Shown in pieces: positions 1-9,250 of a DNA stretch of 64,000 bases (positions are counted from its first letter, which is position 1; the number at the start of each line of letters is the position of its first letter). The stretch is from Euphorbia lathyris (Eukaryota; Streptophyta; Magnoliopsida; Malpighiales; Euphorbiaceae). The stretch lies in contig NC_088915.1 in NCBI RefSeq assembly GCF_963576675.1, positions 36,113,501 to 36,177,500 on the forward strand, read 5' to 3'. Under the pieces are notes generated by a model that saw only the letters and a program-made list of their open reading frames with translations, did not search any database and had not been told where the DNA came from. Position numbers and translations under genes: made by a program.

Positions 1-226
1 TAAGTATTTCTGTTGTTTGTAAATAAATAAATGCATGAGTATATTTGAAGAGAATGATTGGGATCGTTATAATTTACTGAATGCAAGATAATATGAATCA
101 TGAGTTATACATTTCTTACCTTTCTTTTCACAATAAAAAGCCTACGTACTATCTACCCCACTCCCTATACACAAGCTATACATCGGGGTAATTCTAATAA
201 AAGCTACGAAGCTATACATGATAAGC

Positions 227-3134
227 CTAATAAGGAGGGAAATCCCAGTGGGCCTCAAAGTCCCTCAGATGTGACGCCCGCTCCGCAGATAGGGTCTCCT
301 CGGCGACTCGAAGTCTCTCCTCGGCAGCAAGGCGCCCCGCGATCTCCTCCCGCACCCTCTCCTCAACAGCAAGGCGTCCCGCGATCTCCGCCCGTATCAC
401 CCCGGACCAGTGGTCGTTCCTCTCCCGATACACCTGGCCAACCCTGGCATCGGCCTCCCACAGCGTTTCTCTCTGTCTTAGCTCATGTGCACGGAGATCG
501 CTCTGTAAAAAAAAAGAAGAAAAAATAGATATAAAAAAGAAATACAGACTAGAATAGAAATCATACATACACATGTGCATACATTCCACTACACTAAAAT
601 AAAATAAAGATACATACCAGGTGGCTGGCGCAACGCAAGCTGAGTCGATCTCTAAAGAAACCAGATAGCCCCACATAATCGGTGCATGTCTCCCTCGAAG
701 TCTGGAGAGAGTCTGAGGGATCAAACGGTATCCTCGACGTAAAGGTAGGAGGGGCCATCTCGACACCGGCATAAGCCACTCCGGACTGGTCATAGCAAAC
801 TGTCGCGAAATCCCTCCCAAAGTCAGGGATGGGTACGCCCAAAGGGGACCTCTCCGGTCGGGCGGCCCCGGAGGACTCGCCGACATAATAGGGCGGCTCG
901 CTCGCAGATGTCTGAGCTGGGGCACTATCGAAGAAGTCTGACATGTGGGCACTCCTCCAGGAACCCTCCTACAAGTAGAGACACAATAAACACCCCTGAC
1001 CATCTCGTAAATAAAAATAAATAGGCCGAACCACTCACCGGAACCGCCTCCTGACCAAAGACTGCAGCGACAGCCTCCCCCGAAAACACGTCCGCCACGG
1101 GGTCCACCTCCATCGCCACCGATAGGGCATCCCTCGCGCTCAATAATGTCGATAAATAGGGAACACAGCCCCCGGCATGGACCCATACATCTCTACCAGC
1201 AAAGCGGCGAGTCAAATCCCGACGAATGACCGATAAGGGCATAGTCCGCACCGCAAACATGGAGATGGGGATCTCGCCTGGTGTCTAATGCGAGGCACTA
1301 ACCCCGGTGATGCCCCGGTCGCCCAAGTACCATGCCCGCACGCAAGGGCCAGTAAGCACGCTCTGCTGCTCCTGGATCAGGGTGACGTACGCGTAATCGG
1401 GACCGAAGTCAAGGTCGTCCCACCTGAATCTAATCTAAAAGCACAAAGAAAAAGTCAGGACTGATCAAACAAAAATCTAGCGCGATTAGAAGATATTTAC
1501 CTGCCCCAAGGTCCGTGAATCAATCCAATCTAGGAGCCGTGCCACCGTCTGCCTCTCCCCGGTACCTAGACCGAACTCGCTCCACCGAGCCATAAGTGGG
1601 GGCTTCACTACCCGTGGCCTGCACTGACGCTCGCTGGGAAGAATCCGCCTCTCGTAGGCCCAAACCTGCTTGTAAAAACAAAGGTTATGAACAGAAGGTG
1701 CGAAGAAGATAAAAGGGGGCAAGTTAAGGATGAACCATGTACCAGAAGAGCAAAAGTGTAACCGCCGAAGTCCTTGCGCTTCCGGTAAGTCAGATCCAAA
1801 AACTTGTACAGGTAAGCTAGACCCGCTCCTGCCCAATCGTAAGACGCCACCGCGTCCAAATCACTGAAGGTCTGAATGAGACCCGCATGTATCGTCCCGC
1901 TCTTAGTGCGGAAGATCGTCTCGCCTAAAGCATACACCAGAAAGCTGCGGACAGCCAGATCAGTGTCGTCGGTCCCACAAAAGTCCCTACGACTCAAAAG
2001 CCTCGAGGTAGTGATGAACTTCACCGGGGTGGATTTGACACCCGTGTAAACTCCCGGCCCGATCAAAGCGGCCAACCTAGCACGGTCAACCCGTGGACGC
2101 ATCGTATCAAAGGAGAAGGGAACCGGAGTACCACTCCCCCGCAGCCCGGTCAGTAAAGAGAAGTCACGGGGCGAGATCGTCATCTCCCCGAACGAGAGGT
2201 GGAAGGTGTGGGTCGAGTCAACCCATCTCTCGCATAAGGCCCATAGGCCGAAACGGTCGCACACCCCGTTGGCACGGGGCAGCGCTAAAATAAAGGGCTC
2301 AAAGCCTAACTCTCGCACACGGGCTCTCACCGCGGCGCCTAGCATGGAATACCACACATGAATATTTGCCGTAGTCCCAGAAATGTCGATGAACTGGAAA
2401 GAACGGAACATGTAAGTTTAAATGTTGTTCCTAGGCTTGCATCTGATGAAAGCACTTTAATCTAGCTATTCCTTCGGTCAAATCTAACCTAGAGACATCT
2501 TGTCAATTTGGACCGTCATTTTGTGAAATCTCTCCCTTAGGGTTGTTTGCATAGGATTTGATTAATTCATTATTCTTTGATCTACTCTTGTCCGCATTGG
2601 CAAAGAGAATTATTCAAGTTTTTTACTATTCACGTGCACTATTCACGTTTTTTACTATTCACGTGCACTATTCACGTTTTTACTATTCACGTTTTTACTA
2701 TTCACGTGCATTATTCACGTTTGCACTATTCACGTTTTTACTATTCGCATGTACTATTCACGTTTTTACTATTCACGTTTTCACTATTCACGTTTTTGCT
2801 GTTGGCATGCATTGCTCGTATGTTTACTATTCACATGCATATAATTCGCGTTCTTCCAAAAAGACAAATAAAGTGTTACTTGCAAGCAAAGAAATTCATG
2901 TTTTCTAACTAAGGTCTTCTAAGGCAACCTAGGGGTTAGCATGCAAATCATGTTCAAAGTAGGGATACTAAAGCCTAGAAATTTAGTCAAAAGACGAGGA
3001 AGTAAGAAAGTACTTACCTGGTTACAGCGGGTCCGGCTCAGATGAGATGTGGGGTCCTGAAAAGGGTCCACTGTAGTAAGGTTCACGAAACCCTCCTCCA
3101 TGCCCTTCGTGCCATCATGTTGATCCAAATCCAT
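227..3134 (-). CDS. Plant mobile domain (PMD) protein gene, six exons, one premature stop, antisense within the Tat element
   Basis: Exons by splice signals and frame: 3018-3134, 1743-2393, 1501-1668, 1039-1434, 618-968 and 227-502, all phase 0, 653 codons including the stop. Exon 1 starts MDLDQHDGTKG and reaches DPTSHLSRTR before a GTAAGT donor. Exon 2 carries the PMD core (HTFHLSFGEMTISPRDFSLLTGL and AGAGLAYLYKFLDL), joined to LLQVWAYE in exon 3, which is typical of the aminotransferase-like PMD family. The last exon is a charged, Glu/Arg-rich coiled-coil-like tail (EERVREEIAGRLAAEERL). PMD proteins occur as host genes (MAIN/MAIL1 family) and inside Mutator-like and Ty3/gypsy elements; the biochemical activity is unclear. 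One in-frame TAG lies at 1285-1287 in exon 4, so this copy is probably truncated. The 669-base open run upstream of 2393 is intron read-through. Confident of family and splicing; function unknown. Confidence 0.78.
2617..2850 (+). repeat. Short tandem array (CTATTCACGTTTTTA-type units) in PMD intron 1
   Basis: At least fifteen imperfect units of 12-17 bases built on ACTATTCACG followed by T-runs or TGC. The array lies wholly in the first intron of the antisense PMD gene (2394-3017). Open frames across it on the plus strand are a by-product of the repeat. Confidence 0.85.
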
Positions 3135-3184
3135 CCCGAGAATAATCCAAAACAGAAGTTAGAGAGAGAGAGAAGAGAGAGAAG

Positions 3185-3223
3185 GTGTGGGGTTGGAATG
3201 AAACCCCACCACCTTATATAAGG
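3185..3223 (-). promoter_or_regulatory. TATA-type promoter of the antisense PMD gene
   Basis: On the minus strand a TATATAAG box lies at about 3213-3220, roughly 80 bases before the PMD ATG at 3134. It is followed by a CT-rich leader (CTCTCTCTTCTCTCTC around 3156-3180), common in plant 5' UTRs. This suggests the antisense gene has its own promoter, not the LTR promoter. Inference from motif and position only. Confidence 0.5.
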
Positions 3224-3582
3224 AAAGGGAATGGTATTCCCGTAAATAGTGAAAAAGGTACGATGTGACATAAAGGTAAAAAGTAAATAATTATTTACCA
3301 GGTGCACAGACCTCCGATTTGCAGTCCGTTTCAGCCTGGGTTTCTGCCAGACAGTGACCGATAATATCAAGATGGAACTCCAGACGACAGCCAATTTTTA
3401 CAGAACAGCGGCACCAGTCAAAATACACACGACAGTCAACAGAAAAATAATTGTTGGTTTGAATCATTCTGGACCAAAAAGACGTTCCTATCAAACCATT
3501 CAAACCTCCAAGACACTAGCTCCAGTGAGAAAATACAGACAACGGTGTTTTAAAAGAATTCAGAATTGTTAGAAAGAACCTT

Positions 3583-4080
3583 TGCTTTTGAGCCGTTTTA
3601 CCCGCGGTCGTGGACCAGGGTTGCTTTTGAGCCATTTTACCCACAGTCGTAGACTAGGGTCGCTTTTGAGCCATTTTACCCGCGGTCGTGGACCAGGGTT
3701 GCTTTTGACCCATTTTACCCACAGTCGTAGACTAGGGTCGCTTTTGAGCCATTTTACCCACGGTCGTAGACCGGGGTTGCTTTTGAGCCATTTTACCCCG
3801 GTCGTGAACCGGGGTCGCTTTTGAACCATTTTACCCGCGGTCGTGGACCAGGTTGCTTTTGAGCCATTTTTACCCGCGGTCGTGGACCAGGGTTGCTTTT
3901 GAGCCATTTTACCCGCGGTCGTAAACCGGGGTTGCTTTTGAGCCATTTTACCCACGGTCGTAGACCAGGGTTGCTTTTGAGCCATTCCCCCCCCCCCCCC
4001 CCGGTCGTAGGCCGGGGTCGCTTTTGAGCCATTTTACTCGCGGTCGTGCACCAAGGTCACTTTTGAGCCATTTTACCCCC
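3583..4080 (+). repeat. 39-bp tandem repeat, about 12.8 copies, in the element's 3' region
   Basis: Units read TGCTTTTGAGCCATTTTACC then CGCGGTCGTGGACCAGGGT with small changes (GTCGTGGACC or GTCGTAGACT). A C-homopolymer at about 3987-4003 replaces part of one unit. Because 39 is a multiple of 3, long frames stay open on both strands and encode 13-residue repeats; they carry no start context and I do not call them genes. Tat-lineage 3' untranslated regions are known to hold hypervariable tandem repeats. Confidence 0.9.
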
Positions 4081-4439
4081 GCAGTCAACTTAGGCTAGGG
4101 TCCGTAAGAAGAACATCCGCCGGCAGCCGATTCAAAGGCAAGGACGGAAAGAATCGAGAACGACGCCGGAACGCGTAGCGCAAAGGTCAGGTATTCTTCC
4201 TCCTACTCTTTACGTGTCTCTTACTTTTATATGTTTTACACTGCATGTGTTGCGTTAGCAAAAAAACGTTTTCAAAACACACACATCACTGTCAAAATAG
4301 GAAAGTAGGGGCAACTGTAGACACCGAGTCGGAGGACCTGTGATGAAAACCTGTAAACAAGACGATCGAAGCGGTTGATTCCGGAAGTTTTAAAACAAAA
4401 ATATATAATAAGAAAAGAAAAGTTAATGTGAGTCGCGGT

Positions 4440-4835
4440 CGTCAAGTGGACGGCTCGCGAGTGCTCAGCGACGTGGTGCGAGTGCCTAGTGGCAGCCGAC
4501 GCGTGTCCGACGACAGTTGGACGCACGCCCGGCAGCGCGGGACGCACGCTCGACGTCCGTTGGGCGTGCATGCCCGGCAGCGCGGAGCGCGCGCTCGATG
4601 ACCGTGGGGCGCGCGCGCCCGACAGCTCGTGGCGCACGCCCGATGGCCGCTGGGCGAACGCGCCCGGCAGCCGCTGGGCGAGTGCCCAGTGACGTTGGGC
4701 GGACGCCCAACGATCGTTGGGCGAACGCCCAACGTTAGTTGGGCGCGCGCGCCCAACGACAGTTGGGCGTTCGCCCAACCGGCTTTGGGCGACGCCCAAT
4801 TTTCTTCGGGCGTCGCCCAAAGTTTCCGGGGATCC
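4440..4835 (+). repeat. GC-rich array of about 30-bp palindromic units upstream of the LTR TATA box
   Basis: Units near the TATA box are near-perfect palindromes of the form TTGGGCG-NN-CGCCCAA (for example around 4694-4713, 4717-4732 and 4755-4780). Units further left are degenerate versions with CCGGCAGCGCGG spacers. The period close to 30 keeps several frames open on both strands, which explains the overlapping open frames here. Confidence 0.85.
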
Positions 4836-4841
4836 GTTGCC

Positions 4842-4848
4842 TATATAA
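4842..4848 (+). promoter_or_regulatory. LTR TATA box
   Basis: CTATATAAGG lies immediately after the palindromic array, and the downstream sequence is the expected start of the R region. This is the likely promoter of the Tat-type element. Confidence 0.6.
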
Positions 4849-7146
4849 GGCACGGATCCCCATGCATTTGAGGAGGATGGGATTTTTGGAGACTTTCTCA
4901 CTCTAGACATTTTTAGAGAGAGAAAGTGATTTTTTTTGAGAAAAATATTTTTTTTTCTCAAAAAGTCCGAATTTCCCAAAAGTTAAATTTTTACTAAAAA
5001 AGACGAAAAACACAAAAAAACCGGAAAATCACGATTTGTAGAATCAACCGACTTCGACTGTCAGATACCGAACTTGAGGTATTATCCGAGGACTAGACTC
5101 ATTTTATTTTATTTTATTTATTTCCTTTATTTATTTATTTTTATGTTATAATTTTATTTACTTAGTTATTTATTTATTTGTCACGTTTTATTTAATTTCC
5201 CGTATTTATTTATTTTTATCCCGTGTTAAAATTCGGTTTTGTTTTAAAATAAAAACCTCGTTTTAATATCCCAATACGAACCGTGATCCGATTCAAAGGT
5301 AGTTCGGGTGTTAAAAACGTTGTAATTATAAGTTTTAAAAATATTTCAAAATAACGTTTTAAATGAAAAACATCGTTTAAGAACCTCCGTTATAGACTAT
5401 GATCCATTTTTGGTAGTTCGGAGTTCCAAAACGATAGAATAAATCTAATTTAAGGCGTTTGAATAAATCTGGAAAGTTTAGGACTGCTGCTGTAATTCTC
5501 CATTTTCTGTCACTAACAGCAGATTAGCGACGGATTTTCCGTCGGTAATCTGCTGGAAACCGAAAATTCATCTTTTAACCCATTTTCTCAACCTTTTGAT
5601 ATTTGATTCTTATATATATAAGTATATAATTATGTAATATGATTATAAAAATTATTTTTGGGGTCATATAACTATTAATTATTTATTATGTAATTATTTA
5701 TTCCATATGTAAAGTTTAATTTGTTTTGATCCACTATTTGTATATATGTATATATTTTTGGGTTATCAAAATGTTGGTTTAGCTATTATTTAAGGGAGGG
5801 TGTTTTCTATATACTTATTATATCAAACCTTTTTATGGTTTTCCATTATTTTTACATAGTTTTAATTAGGATGAAAATGTATTATACTTTGTATTCTTTT
5901 TCATTTTCTTTATTATATCATATAGTGTTTCTCACTTATTTTTATATATAAATATATCCTTATTTTTAGATAAAATCATATATATATATATGTTTTTCTA
6001 TCTTATTTTTGTATACATGTATGTATTCCAAATGAGTTTTACTTGGTGAATTTTGGTTTAATTGGTTCATTAGTGTAATTATGTGTGAATAAAGAGTTGA
6101 TTGAGTGAAAAAGGGGAAAATAAATCACAAAAAGAGAGTTTAATTTGCTTATTTAAACTTAAGTTTTTCTAGATATTCCTAAGTGTAAATAACGTTTTCT
6201 TGACATTTCTAAACCATTTCTTAAAACATCACGTTTTAAAACCTTAATTCGTTCCAACGACGGATTAAGCGAACCTTGTAATTAAAATTGCTTTTAATTG
6301 TAAATAATAGAGTTTTTGAATCGTTTTCTTAAATGATTTGTACAAAATAAATCGACTTGTATGCCTAACCACGTTTTTGGGTTAAAATTCTTTATTCCAC
6401 GTCTTCAAACGCTCGAGTCGTTCCAACGGCAATTCGAGTAGATGCCATGTAAATCAACGGGGTTTTGAAACGTACCTAAATCGTTCCAACGGCGATTAAG
6501 GTACGAACCATGTAAATAAACTCGTTTTTGGAGAGTGAGTTTAGTGTAGGGTTAACATGTGAATCGAAGCATAAGACGCACTGTAAAATAAATCAATTCT
6601 TCCTTCTCCCCCTCTCTCTTTTATATATATTTGGCATCAATGTAAATGGGTGATTCTTTACCAAAGTGGCTTTCAATAATATATGCTCAAAACGGTCTTC
6701 AAAACGAGAAAGAAAAGGTTTCAAATGAATTTTAAACTTAAAGAAATATGCGATTAGTCCGTTATCGCCTAACACGCTGAGTAGGAGGCCGGTGGTTCAT
6801 AACCGGGCGATATCGGGGTGCCTAGTAGCCTTTCTTCGGAAAGGAGCTAGCCTTCTCGGCTCGTACCTAAGTTTCCCAAACCCTCACCGGTCTCCCGCAA
6901 GGGATCGGTGTTCATTTTCCCATTCGTGGGTGGCGACTCTTCCATACTCCGAGCTCCGGTCCTGCCGAGCAGCTTGATTCCACGATTGGTTGCTTTCGGC
7001 GCCAATCACCGCTTACGTCGCCATGAGGTGTCCACCCCCCGGTCCGCCCGGGAGATTAGGCCGCGGCACCTCGTCTAACAACTAACTACTCAAAATTTCA
7101 AACGTTTAAAATTCTTAACGCTGAGTAAAAGATCTGTTGCACAATT

Positions 7147-8977
7147 TGTTGGGGTTTAGTGTCCTATAGACAATTGTTCTAGGATACAAACTTAATGTAA
7201 ATAAAGTGTTCTTTATATCATTTGTTTTAATGAGATATGGTTTCATAACTATATAAAGTCAATCCCTTTTAAGAACTAAATAAAGTCTAATAAAAGGAAA
7301 TCCATAAGTTTGTTTAAAGTGATTATAAAGTGTTCATACAAGCATGAAGTGAGACGAAACTTTATAATAAACTAATAAACTTAAAACCACCCCAAGTCAA
7401 GTGATATGTTTAGGATTGACATATCACTGCTGAGACTTGCATGTATCAATGTCTTCTGTTGAGACAGCAAGCTGATCTCACAAGCTTCATATATACAGAT
7501 ATTTGGACAGTTACGTGGATCTAATGAAAATGAGTTCATTAGGATTGGGGACCCGACTTGAGATAACAGGATGGGTAGATTCATCATTGTCACCTGTTCA
7601 TCTCATTGGTATTAATAGGTATAAGTAATCCTCAGACTCAAAGGAATGTTAATTAGTGATTCTGGATTACGGAATGTGATGCTTTGATCCTATTGTAACA
7701 CTATCCATAACAGAGATGACTATGGGGTGTGAACGGCAGACGTTGGGTATCACAGGAAGTAATTGCAGGATAATTATACATTGGATTGAGCATTTGTCAC
7801 TCCCGATAAATGGGAGATACGTCCAAGGATCGCTTGTGGAAGACTCGACTCTAAATCCTTGCAAGGTGATAGCTTAAGACTTGAAATACAGATTTCACTT
7901 AACCTATCTAATTGGAGTTGACTCGGCCTGTACAAGTAAAACGAATGTCTCGCTATATGTGACTTGACATTATCCATAGTCATAAGATTCAGTTCAAGGA
8001 TGTAGTTGATAAAGGATCGAATTATACTGTAACTAATACGGAAAGGTCAACGACAGAATCAACCTATCTTCTTATAGCTCTGGGGGAATGTTTCGGATTT
8101 GCTAATCACATTTCGCGTACTCATTCCGTTATGTAAAGATTAAATATAATTCTGTGAAAATTAATTTAATAGTTGCATACGGCTAGAAGCAATAAGAACC
8201 TAATGGGTCATACATAAGACTTGGAGCCCAAAAGAGAAACAAATGTTAATTAATTGATGGAAACCCAACTGAGTCCACTAAGGCCCAGTAGAGAGAGGGG
8301 GGCGATTTTATGTATGAAAATACATAAATATTTTAATTTGATTTTAACAATTCTAATTAGATTATGATTGTGAATTAAATTAATAAAAGGATAAATAAGT
8401 TAGGAGGTTTAATGAGATTAAAATTACTCCTATTATTATCCTATAAGGTTATTATTATTATCTTTATATTTAGATATATTAATAGATAATAAATAAGAAT
8501 TATATTCCGAATTAAATTCTTATTCAGTAACCTAATTTTATCTAACTAGGGTTTAGATACAAGAGAGTATTTATACCCCCCTCCTATGTAAATTTCGGCC
8601 AACCCTAGCCAGAGAGAGAGAGAGAGAATTTCGACCCACAAGTTTGAGGACGAGATTGTCTACCGCTTCCTTCCGTTCAATTGATTTCCATCTCTTTCTT
8701 TTATTCCTTGATCTTGTGTTGATTGATTAGAGGCAATCTATTCTTGATTGCTTTTATACGGTTGATATCTAACTTGATTTTGGGTTGTGTTTGTTTTGTG
8801 CTCGTGAACTCGGAGTAAGAGTTGAGGGCACTTCGCTTGCAACGGTAGATAGTTCATCAAAAGGTATTTCTTTCTATCCCTCTTTATATGAAATAACGAT
8901 TAACGGATCTTGGGTTAATGGAAAAAGGTTAAAATTTTTATATTTCCGCTGCCATACGTTAGCCTTAAATTCCATCA
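7147..8977 (+). mobile_element. Solo LTR (1831 bp) inserted in copia copy A
   Basis: It starts TGTTGGGGTTTAGTG and ends TTCCATCA. It is flanked by a perfect 5-bp duplication CAATT at 7142-7146 and 8978-8982, and removing it restores continuity with copy B (ACACAATTAATGC). No internal coding sequence is present, as expected after LTR-LTR recombination. A TATA-like TATTTATA lies near 8570. The family is probably copia but I cannot name it. Orientation is taken from the TG...CA ends and TATA position. Confidence 0.85.
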
Positions 8978-9140
8978 CAATTAATGCTGGCATGCGTATT
9001 AAATAGCCACCTAGGATGACGTAAGCGCAATAATTAGAAAACACATGCGCCGATTGTGTCATAAATTCCAGAATCATTGTCGGTTGATTATCTTGAGGTC
9101 AAAACCGCCACCTCAACGATTCAGATCAATTCGACACCCC

Positions 9141-9148
9141 TATAAATA
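9141..9148 (+). promoter_or_regulatory. Conserved TATA box before ORF3, copy A
   Basis: CTATAAATAGTGGA lies about 110 bases before the ORF3 ATG at 9251. The same box occurs at the same place in copies B (about 31889) and C (about 15586, minus). An upstream block CCTAGGATGACGTAAG with an ACGT core is also shared. Confidence 0.55.
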
Positions 9149-9250
9149 GTGGATGAATTCCCACTTCTACCTCTTTATACTTGAAATTTCTGGCAATCAA
9201 TCTCTCTCTATCTAAAATTCCCAAACCTCTCAAAAAAATCTCTGAAAATC

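Larger units (their letters stand above)
1..7080 (+). mobile_element. Tat-type Ty3/gypsy retrotransposon, 3' portion (internal end plus 3' LTR)
   Basis: The right boundary is 7080, where an LTR ending in ACA meets sequence matching copia copy A (7081-7146 aligns with about 31670-31725 of copy B). If 4316-7080 were a solo LTR, copy A should continue left of 4316; it does not, so 1-4315 is best read as internal sequence of the inserted element. A purine-rich tract (about 4299-4311) sits just before the LTR start TGTAGACACC. No gag or pol is in the window; they would lie to the left. Assignment to Tat/Ogre-like gypsy is inferred from the long LTR, the TGTAGACACC start, a GGTGGCGACTC motif near the LTR end, tandem repeats in the 3' region and an antisense extra gene. 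Positions 1-226 and 4081-4298 show no gene. Confidence 0.7.
4316..7080 (+). repeat. 3' LTR of the Tat-type element (2765 bp)
   Basis: It begins TGTAGACACCGAGTCGG right after a purine tract and ends CTCGTCTAACA. It contains a GC-rich palindromic array (4440-4835), a TATA box at 4842-4848, then an AT-rich body with no credible gene. Three spaced copies of a TCGTTCCAACG motif lie at about 6248-6500, and a GC-rich end (6780-7080) includes GTGGCGACTC. The second LTR is outside the window, so both ends are inferred from junctions. Confidence 0.72.

Noticed and set aside
100..528. Plus-strand open frame with Pro/Ser-rich repeats (142 codons)
   Set aside because: It is the complement of the coiled-coil last exon of the antisense PMD gene; no plant family match and low-complexity composition.
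3569..4032. Open frames encoding 13-residue repeats such as KSNPGPRPRVKWL
   Set aside because: Pure product of the 39-bp tandem repeat in a retrotransposon untranslated region.
3583..4080. CRISPR-like array
   Set aside because: Units are contiguous tandem repeats with no unique spacers, in a plant nuclear context.
4440..4980. Overlapping long open frames on both strands rich in Arg/Ala
   Set aside because: They follow from the roughly 30-bp GC-rich palindromic repeat, whose period is divisible by three; no start context or domain.
1..7080. Host PMD gene next to a solo Tat LTR
   Set aside because: If the LTR were solo, copia A should resume left of 4316; it does not, and a polypurine tract precedes the LTR.
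7147..8977. Small open frames such as 7381-7593, 7774-7983 and 8785-9006 as genes
   Set aside because: They lie inside a solo LTR and show no family features.
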